In this document: positions 1-5,538 of the stretch, in pieces
Position numbering within the stretch: position 1 is the stretch's first letter
Layout of the letters: the number at the start of each line of letters is the position of its first letter
Source of the DNA: Acetobacteraceae bacterium
GTDB lineage: Bacteria; Pseudomonadota; Alphaproteobacteria; Acetobacterales; Acetobacteraceae
NCBI GenBank assembly: GCA_947478535.1
Contig: CANJXD010000227.1
Span: forward strand, 1-8,604
Reading direction: 5' to 3'
Length of the DNA: 8,604 nucleotides
The notes under the pieces: generated by a model
Seen by the model: only the letters and a program-made list of their open reading frames with translations
Databases searched by the model: none
What the model was told of the DNA's origin: nothing
Translations under genes and position numbers: made by a program

Positions 1-2064
1 CAGCACGAAGCTGCGATGCCCGTTGGCCAACATCGCGCGCACCAGGCGCTTGGCTTCCTCGACGGTCATGCCTTCCGGCGTCAGGCGGATGCGCTCCAGC
101 AGGCCGAGGCGGGCGGTGCCGCCCGCGAGCAACGACCGCGCCGCGCCCGGACGATAGAGCAGTGGCGACAAATGGCGGGCCGGGCTTCCGGCCAACCGGC
201 CAACGACGCCGGCGCTGAGCGGAATTTCGAGCAGCGTGCGGTCGCGGTCCAGCCAATGCGGCCGGCGCGATCCGACCCAGAGGCCTGCATCACCAGCAAG
301 TGCCGCGGTCGGCCAGCAGGCCGAGATGCTGCTGTCGGCGAGGTAGCCGAGCCGCTTCAGCACATCCGCCGTGCGTGGCCCGACACCGAAGCGGCCGGTG
401 CGATAGATCTGCGGTGCGCTGCCGAAGGATTGCGCAATCGTGTCTGTAAGCCGGCGCGCCTTCTCGAATTCGAGCGCCGCGGGCAGATGCCCGGCGAAGC
501 TGTTGGCCTCGGTCACCGCCTCCTCGAACGGGGGCGTCACCCAGGGGTGCATGTGGGCGCCGATGTCGCAATGGCCTCCCTGGTACAACTCCCGCAGCGG
601 CGCGTATCCGGCATCCTGCGACGCGACTGGAAAATCCGTGAGGTAGAGCGGCACCACGCCGTGGCGCTCAAAGACGCGATGCGCCCGGTGCTGTTCCGCG
701 ATGGCGGAGACGTCCAGCGCTGCCCGGCTGAAGGGGCGAGCCCAGTCGAAGGCTTCCTCCGCATCCACCATGGTCAGCAGCACCGGCTGGCCGGACGGCT
801 CAGATAGCCCTGGCTCGGGCCTCGGGCTGTGGAAGCGGCGGTCGATGGCGGAAGCGGCGTAGCCGAGGCCGGTGGCGGGGGTGCCGGGTGCCGGCAGGCT
901 GATGGCCTCCTCCATCCCGTAGATCCGGAGCGTGCGGGCGGCGATGGCGCGCATGTCGAAATCCCGCGCGACAAGCGCGCGTCCTGCCTCGCCGATCCGC
1001 CTCCGCAGGGCGGAATCGCACGCCAGCGGCAGCAGGGCGGCCAGGAAGCCGGCCTCATCGTCGAAGAGGAAGCCGGTTTCACCCTGCCGCACGAAGCTGT
1101 CATTCACGCCCGGCAGAAGCCGCACCACCACTGGGAGGCCGTGGCCCATCGCCTCCGGCACGACGGTGCCGAACCCTTCGAGGCGGGATGCGAAGACCAG
1201 AATGTCGGCGGCCGCGAAGCTGGGATGCGGATCGATCTGCTCGCCGGCGAAGATCACGGCGTTTTCCAGGCCGAGCCTCGCCACCGCCTGATGCAGCCGC
1301 GCGACATAGGCCGGTTCCAACGCCGGACCGATCAGCAGCAGCCGCGCATCGGGGCGGCGGGCCAGCACGGCGGGCAACGCCGTGATCAGGAACAGCGGAT
1401 CCTTGCGCGCGCAGAGCCCGCCGACGAACAGCAGGACCAGCGCGGCCGGATCAATCCCGAGTGCCGCGCGCTGGCGCGCCCCGGCGCCAGGCGTTTCCGG
1501 CACCGTGATGCCGCAGGGCAGCAGGTGGCATTGCGCCGGATCGCGCGCCACCGCGCAGTTCTGCGCATGCAGTTTCGGGCTGATGCCAATGAAGGCGTCG
1601 AACAACCGGAAGCCGCGTGCCGCCAGGCCGCGCAGCGCAGGCCTGTACTGGCCGATCAGCACGGGAAGGCTGTCATCCAGCGTCGCCGACAGCACCAGCC
1701 GTCGCCGCGCCAGCTTCGTCATGACGTAGCTGAGGAAATACCAGTCGGCGTGGCAGCGGAAATGCACGGCGTCATAGCGGTGGAGATTGCGCAGGAACCA
1801 CCAGCACAGCGCAACCTCCCGCGCGAAGCTGCCCAGAGGCGCGGCGGCGAGGTAGCTCACGCGCGTGAGAGTGGAACAGAAGGCCGTGGGCTCCACCGGG
1901 CGCGGCGTATGCGTCACCAGCAGTTCATGCGTCACCGTGCTCGCGATTTCCTGCATCACGGCGCTGGAGCGTTCGAGAAACACACCCTCCCCCGTGAAGA
2001 CCGGCCGATACAGCTTCTGCACGTGCAGGACGCGGCGCTGGAGCAGCGTTCGGGCGTTCGTCAT
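1..2064 (-). CDS. Glycosyltransferase family 4 fused to WalW-like polysaccharide deacetylase (C-terminus cut by window edge)
   Basis: One uninterrupted frame gives 688 codons and leaves the window before any stop. Residues 1 to about 390 look like a GT-B family 4 glycosyltransferase. The Rossmann strand LLFVGGLCARKDP is at 211-223, and the EX7E signature of retaining GT4 enzymes is at E296/E304 in SRLEGFGTVVPEAMGHGLPV. Residues 391-428 form a Pro/Gly/Ser-rich linker. From about 429 the protein matches WalW-type deacetylases as I remember them: VDAEEAFDW (433-441), DIGAHMHPWVTPPFEE (500-515) with paired His504/His506, NSFAGHLP (521-528), YRTGRFGVG (554-562) and LGLLERIRLTPEGMT (653-667). About 60-70 C-terminal residues are probably missing. 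It likely adds a sugar and deacetylates an N- or O-acetyl sugar of the same glycan, which is inference. The start at 2064 has GGGGA 8 nt upstream; an in-frame ATG at 2091 would add nine residues. The gene diverges from the acyltransferase at 2121. Confidence 0.88.
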   Translation of the reverse strand, partial: MTNARTLLQRRVLHVQKLYRPVFTGEGVFLERSSAVMQEIASTVTHELLVTHTPRPVEPTAFCSTLTRVSYLAAAPLGSFAREVALCWWFLRNLHRYDAVHFRCHADWYFLSYVMTKLARRRLVLSATLDDSLPVLIGQYRPALRGLAARGFRLFDAFIGISPKLHAQNCAVARDPAQCHLLPCGITVPETPGAGARQRAALGIDPAALVLLFVGGLCARKDPLFLITALPAVLARRPDARLLLIGPALEPAYVARLHQAVARLGLENAVIFAGEQIDPHPSFAAADILVFASRLEGFGTVVPEAMGHGLPVVVRLLPGVNDSFVRQGETGFLFDDEAGFLAALLPLACDSALRRRIGEAGRALVARDFDMRAIAARTLRIYGMEEAISLPAPGTPATGLGYAASAIDRRFHSPRPEPGLSEPSGQPVLLTMVDAEEAFDWARPFSRAALDVSAIAEQHRAHRVFERHGVVPLYLTDFPVASQDAGYAPLRELYQGGHCDIGAHMHPWVTPPFEEAVTEANSFAGHLPAALEFEKARRLTDTIAQSFGSAPQIYRTGRFGVGPRTADVLKRLGYLADSSISACWPTAALAGDAGLWVGSRRPHWLDRDRTLLEIPLSAGVVGRLAGSPARHLSPLLYRPGAARSLLAGGTARLGLLERIRLTPEGMTVEEAKRLVRAMLANGHRSFVL

Positions 2065-2097
2065 CGCGCGAATCCCCGAGTTGATTTGCATCGCGCG
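2062..2097 (-). promoter_or_regulatory. Two alternative start codons in near-repeated context
   Basis: On the minus strand CGCGCGATG occurs twice, at 2070-2062 and 2097-2089. The two ATGs are 27 nt apart and in the same frame. Each follows a G-rich stretch: GGGGATT before the ATG at 2064, CGGGATCGG before the ATG at 2091. Either could start the fusion protein. I prefer 2064, where the purine run has better spacing and the first beta strand (RVLHVQKLY) begins at residue 11. The sequence alone does not settle the choice. Confidence 0.45.
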
Positions 2098-2125
2098 CCG
2101 ATCCCGTCAGGACTGGCGCGATGCA
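2087..2125. repeat. Inverted repeat spanning divergent start codons
   Basis: TGCATCGCGC (2087-2096) and GCGCGATGCA (2116-2125) are perfect 10-bp inverted arms around a 19-bp centre. Allowing mismatches outward, 14 of 16 bases match. Each arm contains an ATG: 2091 on the minus strand and 2121 on the plus strand, so both would begin Met-Gln-Ile. The repeat could be an operator for the divergent pair, a relic of an inverted duplication of a start region, or chance in GC-rich DNA. No clear -35/-10 pair was found in the gap. Confidence 0.5.
2109..2112 (+). promoter_or_regulatory. Ribosome binding site of the GNAT acyltransferase
   Basis: AGGA lies 8 nt before the ATG at 2121, a normal Shine-Dalgarno spacing. 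It supports that start over internal ones. Confidence 0.6.
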
Positions 2126-3143
2126 GATCCAGACCAGCGCGGTTCAAGACTTCGTTCGGCTCGGCGAGGAGTGGCGCGCGCTGGAAGCCGCCGTGCCGGG
2201 CCTGTCCTTCTTCCAGTCCTGGAGCTGGGTGGGCTGCCTGGCGGCGGAACGCTTCCCGGACCCGGTGCTGCTGCGCGCGGAGCAGGATGGCCGCCTGGTC
2301 GGGCTGGCGCTGTTCAACCGGCGGGCGGGCGCGCTGTGCCTGGCGGAAAGCGGCGATGCGGCGCTGGATGCGCCGTTCATCGAACACAACGCGCCACTGA
2401 CCACGCAACCCGAGGTACGGGACGCGTTGCTGCGGGCGGCCTGGCGTGTGCCCGGCGTGCGACGGCTGCGCCTGGGTGGCGTGCCGCCCGGGCTGATGGC
2501 GGCGGCGGGTGGCGTCGCGTGGCGGCAGCAGACGCGGCCAGCGCCCCGCCTCGACCTGCAGGCACTGCGGGCGGCGGGCGGGGACTTTCTGGCGGGACGC
2601 AGCGCCAATACCCGCCAGCAATTGCGCCGGTCCGCCCGCGACCTCGGCACCCAAGGCGCGCTGCGGCTGGACCGCGCGGCGGATGTCGCGCAGGCGCTGG
2701 GCTGGTTCACGGCGCTGCGCGCGCTGCATGACGCCACCTGGCTGCGCCGTGCCAGGCCCGGTGCCTTCGCGACGGACTACCTGCGGCGCTTCCACCACGC
2801 GCTGATCACCACCGCGGCACCGCGCGGTGAACTCGCCATGGATCGGGTGACGGCGGGCGATACGGTGGTCGGATACCTCTACAATTTCCGGCTCGGCGGG
2901 CGGGTTTCCGCCTATCAGAGCGGCTTCGCCGAACACCCCAAGGGCAAGCCGGGCATGACCTGCCACGCGCTCGCGGTGCAGCGCGCGGTCGATGAGGGCG
3001 ACGCGGTCTATGACTTCCTGGCGGGCGAGGCGCGCTACAAGACCAGCCTCGCCGATGGCGCGGAGGACCTGGTCTGGGCGGAGCTGGTGCCGCGCTGGTC
3101 GCTGCGGGGTGTGGCCGTGCGGCTGCGTCATCGGCATTGGTAG
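2121..3143 (+). CDS. GNAT-fold acyltransferase, CelD/BcsL type
   Basis: A 340-residue cytoplasmic protein with no signal peptide or membrane segment. It fits the CelD/BcsL (Acetyltransf_6) group found in cellulose and exopolysaccharide loci. Seen in the sequence: the N-terminal subdomain motif SFFQSWSWVGCL (29-40), strand GRLVGLALFNRR (57-68), a basic helix NTRQQLRRSARDL (163-175), the second GNAT core with VVGYLYNFRLGGRVSAYQSGF (around 249-269), HALAVQRAVDEG (282-293) and the typical late motif YDFLAGEARYK (297-307). Members are thought to transfer acyl groups to a glycan or a precursor; the donor and acceptor here are unknown. The start at 2121 is backed by AGGA at 2109. It is the only large plus-strand gene, diverging from the GT-deacetylase and overlapping the end of the GT2 gene by 16 nt. 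Its place inside an otherwise minus-strand cluster suggests insertion or inversion. FemAB-type activity is the main alternative. Confidence 0.9.
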   Translation: MQIQTSAVQDFVRLGEEWRALEAAVPGLSFFQSWSWVGCLAAERFPDPVLLRAEQDGRLVGLALFNRRAGALCLAESGDAALDAPFIEHNAPLTTQPEVRDALLRAAWRVPGVRRLRLGGVPPGLMAAAGGVAWRQQTRPAPRLDLQALRAAGGDFLAGRSANTRQQLRRSARDLGTQGALRLDRAADVAQALGWFTALRALHDATWLRRARPGAFATDYLRRFHHALITTAAPRGELAMDRVTAGDTVVGYLYNFRLGGRVSAYQSGFAEHPKGKPGMTCHALAVQRAVDEGDAVYDFLAGEARYKTSLADGAEDLVWAELVPRWSLRGVAVRLRHRHW

Positions 3144-4027
3144 GCCAGAGCCGGCAGCAAGGCCGCGCCATGAAGCCCTGGTTCCGGATGCATGCGCGCC
3201 AGCGCCAGCGCCGCGAAGGGGTCGCGCCAGAGGCTCGGACGGCGGGCCGGATCGGCGGCGATCCAGTCGAGCGTGGCGCGATCCGCATCGGCCGGCAGCG
3301 CGCTGAATCCGCCGGGGTAGATGGCCGCGCGGATTGCCTGCCATTGCAGCCGCCCCCGGCCCTGTTGCAGCCGGCGCTGCCAATGCCGGCTGGCGGCGTG
3401 GCGCTGCGGCAGGGTCCAGCTTGCGGCCGGTTCCACGGCGATACGGCTGCCATCCCAGCCGCCTTCGACGGCATCGAGGTCATGCAGCGCGAAGGAGCCA
3501 AGCAGCCCGTCGCCCCGGTAGAAGCCGACCGGCAGCCGCAGGCCGAGGTCAGCGATGCGGTCCACGAAGGTGCCGCGCAGCGCGAACAGCGACCCATGCA
3601 GGCCGGGCGCCTCGATCATCGCGCGGCGCAGCCCGGCGGCACTGCGGCCCTGGCTCGGCACGGCGGCGGCGGCATGGGCGTGGGGGTTCGCATCAAGCCG
3701 CGCCGCCAGCAGGCGCAGCGCATCCGGCGCCACGGCGACATAGCCGTCGAGGCAGAAGACGGTCTCCGACGGTGGCCGCAGCCGGTGGATGAACTGGTTG
3801 ATGGCGTTCGACTTGTCGCCTTGCGGGATGGCATGCACGGCGCCGCGCAGGCCGCATTCGCGCATCGCGCCGATGGCGATGGCGGCGGAGCCGTCGCGGC
3901 TGCCGTTCAGCAGCACGGAGACGTGCAGCGCCTTGCCCTCCGCGGCCTTCGCCAAGGCGAGGAGGCAGGCGCGCAGGCTCGGTGCCTCGTCCCGCGCGAA
4001 GACGGCCGCGGCCCAGCCCGTGCTCAC
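3128..4027 (-). CDS. Glycosyltransferase family 2 protein
   Basis: A 299-residue GT-A fold, family 2-like protein. The opening strand AAAVFARDEAPSL (6-18) corresponds to the usual ARNE motif, followed by VSVLLNGSRDGS (36-47), GDKSNAINQFIHRL (70-83) and the metal/donor region VFCLDGYVAVAPDAL (90-104). The canonical DXD appears only as D94-G-Y. A later segment FYRGDGLLGSFALHDLD (169-185) may hold the acceptor-side acid (D173). No membrane helix is evident. The GTG start at 4027 is chosen because it overlaps the flippase stop as GTGA. Starting at the ATG at 4126 would add 33 Arg/Gly-rich residues antisense-like in composition and lying inside the flippase gene. No good Shine-Dalgarno is seen, so coupling by reinitiation is likely. 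It probably adds one sugar to the lipid-linked repeat unit; donor and acceptor are unknown. The 3' end overlaps the convergent acyltransferase gene. Confidence 0.87.
   Translation of the reverse strand: MSTGWAAAVFARDEAPSLRACLLALAKAAEGKALHVSVLLNGSRDGSAAIAIGAMRECGLRGAVHAIPQGDKSNAINQFIHRLRPPSETVFCLDGYVAVAPDALRLLAARLDANPHAHAAAAVPSQGRSAAGLRRAMIEAPGLHGSLFALRGTFVDRIADLGLRLPVGFYRGDGLLGSFALHDLDAVEGGWDGSRIAVEPAASWTLPQRHAASRHWQRRLQQGRGRLQWQAIRAAIYPGGFSALPADADRATLDWIAADPARRPSLWRDPFAALALARMHPEPGLHGAALLPALAYQCR
4024..4027 (-). other. GTGA stop-start overlap, flippase / GT2
   Basis: The flippase TGA (4026-4024) overlaps the GTG start (4027-4025) of the glycosyltransferase. This 4-nt overlap implies translational coupling and sets the GT2 start. 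Confidence 0.8.
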
Positions 4028-5538
4028 GCGCGGCACGCGCGCGGCGCGCCCAGGCGACCGGTGAGGCCGCGCAGCAGCGCGACCATATCCGCCTCCGCGC
4101 CGGCCGGCGCGCCGGCCAGGCGCCACTGCAGAAGCAGCGCCGCCGTGAAAACAGCGGCACCGAGGGGGATGGCGAGCGCCAGAAGGCGGGCGGCGGCCAC
4201 GGCCGAATCAGGCCCCGGCACCCAGCCGAGGCCGGTCGCCCAGAGCGCCAGCGCCATGGCCATCGCCGCCAGCGCCGGCCGGGCAATGCCGGCCAGGAAC
4301 AGCCGCGCGGGCAGGCGCAACAGGCGGAGCGCGCAGCCCACGAGCACCAGATGCTCCGCCACCAGCGAAATGCCGATGGCCAGCCCGGCGCCGGCCAGGC
4401 CGTAGCCGGGGATCAGCGCCGCCAGCAGCACGAGGCGCAGCAGCGCGGCGGCGATGGTCAGCGACAGGATCGTCCGCAGCATCGCCCGCGCATTGAGCAG
4501 CGCCGCGCTGACATTGCCGAACAGCATCACGGTGCAGGCGATGCCGAGGATGGAGACGATCGGTGCCGCATCGGCCCAGGCCGGCCCGAAGCCAAGCGCC
4601 ACCACGGGCCCCGCCACCAGCGAGATGCCAAGCCCCGCGGGCAGCGTCAGCAGCGCCATCAGCGCCACGATCCGCAGCCAGGCCTCGCGCAGCGCCGCCA
4701 AGTCGCCGCCCCGGAGTGTCGCCGCGAAGCCGGGCATGCAGGCGCGGCAGATCGGGTCCACCATCTCGCTCGTCGGCAGGACCGCGACCTCGACCCCCAC
4801 GGCATAGACGCCGAGGCGTGCCGGGCCGAGCAGGCGGCCGATCACCAGGCTGTCCGCGCGGTCCCGCAGCACTGCGGCGATGCCGATCGCCCAGCTCCAG
4901 CCGGATACACCCGCCAGGTCCCGCCACGCCGCCAGCGACAGGCGGGGACGATAGGGGCTGAGCACATGGCTCATCACCGCCACGCCGAGCCGGTTGGTCA
5001 GGATGCCCAGCACCAGCCCCCAATGGCTGCGCAGCAGCCAGGCGCCGAGGAGGGTGACGGCAATGCCGGCCAGGCGCGGCAGCAATTGCAGCTGGAATTC
5101 CTTCTCGAACCGCAGGCTGCGACGGAAATCGGCGATGCCGATGCTGGTGGCGCCGCTGAAGGCCGCTGAAGCGGCGAGTGCCAGAAACACCGGGAACAAC
5201 CTGTCATCCCCAAAGAAGCTGGCGGCCGGCGCGGCGACGGCCGCCAGCAGGGCCGCCACCAGCAGGCCGCGCAGCAGGTTCAGCGTGAAGGCCGTGTCGT
5301 AGAGCACCGGCGCCGGGTCCCGCGCCCGCACGATCTGGTCCTCGACGCCGATCGCCAGGCACACATCGAGCGTCAGGGCGAAGGAGGCGGCGAGTGCCAC
5401 CAGCCCGAAATCCTCGGGCGGCAAAAGCCGCACCAGGACCAGCGTGCTGCCGAGGCCGAGCAGGCGCGTCGCCATCCGCCAGGCCACCACCCAGCCGGCG
5501 CCGCGCGCGGTGCGCGCCAGCAGGCTTTCGCCGGTCAT
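4024..5538 (-). CDS. Oligosaccharide flippase, Wzx-like (MOP superfamily)
   Basis: A 504-residue, strongly hydrophobic protein with about 12 or more predicted membrane helices, the usual size for polysaccharide flippases. Recognisable parts are the N-terminal amphipathic ARGAGWVVAWRMATRLLGLG (11-30), the family motif VRLLPPEDFGLVALA (36-50), loop ADFRRSLRFEKEFQ (136-149), and RDRADSLVIGRLLGPARLG (225-243). SEMVDPICRACMPGFA (257-272) follows, then paired helices through about residue 472. Such proteins move undecaprenyl-linked repeat units across the inner membrane for Wzy-type polymerisation. The ATG at 5538 overlaps the asnB stop (ATGA) and the stop overlaps the GT2 start (GTGA), so it sits in the middle of a translationally coupled trio. 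The substrate cannot be read from sequence. It is more like the WzxC/teichuronic-type flippases than Wzk-type ABC exporters. Confidence 0.93.
   Translation of the reverse strand: MTGESLLARTARGAGWVVAWRMATRLLGLGSTLVLVRLLPPEDFGLVALAASFALTLDVCLAIGVEDQIVRARDPAPVLYDTAFTLNLLRGLLVAALLAAVAAPAASFFGDDRLFPVFLALAASAAFSGATSIGIADFRRSLRFEKEFQLQLLPRLAGIAVTLLGAWLLRSHWGLVLGILTNRLGVAVMSHVLSPYRPRLSLAAWRDLAGVSGWSWAIGIAAVLRDRADSLVIGRLLGPARLGVYAVGVEVAVLPTSEMVDPICRACMPGFAATLRGGDLAALREAWLRIVALMALLTLPAGLGISLVAGPVVALGFGPAWADAAPIVSILGIACTVMLFGNVSAALLNARAMLRTILSLTIAAALLRLVLLAALIPGYGLAGAGLAIGISLVAEHLVLVGCALRLLRLPARLFLAGIARPALAAMAMALALWATGLGWVPGPDSAVAAARLLALAIPLGAAVFTAALLLQWRLAGAPAGAEADMVALLRGLTGRLGAPRACRA
5535..5538 (-). 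other. ATGA stop-start overlap, asnB-like gene / flippase
   Basis: The amidotransferase TGA (5537-5535) overlaps the flippase ATG (5538-5536). This is a classic coupled junction and supports one transcript from about 7466 to 3128. Confidence 0.85.

Noticed and set aside
829..2400. 523-codon plus-strand open frame opposite the GT4-deacetylase
   Set aside because: Arg/Gln/His-rich with no recognisable motif. It runs through the divergent start region and into the acyltransferase gene in another frame.
3120..3170. Possible bidirectional terminator at the convergent acyltransferase/GT2 overlap
   Set aside because: No stem longer than a few bases and no T or A tract on either strand.
2061..3383. 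440-codon minus-strand open frame opposite the acyltransferase
   Set aside because: Low-complexity Arg/Gly/Gln composition, no domain, no ribosome site, and it overlaps the true GT2 gene in another frame.
4028..4126. N-terminal extension of the GT2 protein from the ATG at 4126
   Set aside because: The extra 33 residues are Arg/Gly-rich and lie wholly inside the flippase gene. The GTGA overlap at 4027 gives a start that matches the domain boundary.
3137..4405. 422-codon plus-strand open frame opposite GT2 and the flippase
   Set aside because: Antisense composition and no motif; it crosses the boundary between two well-supported minus-strand genes.
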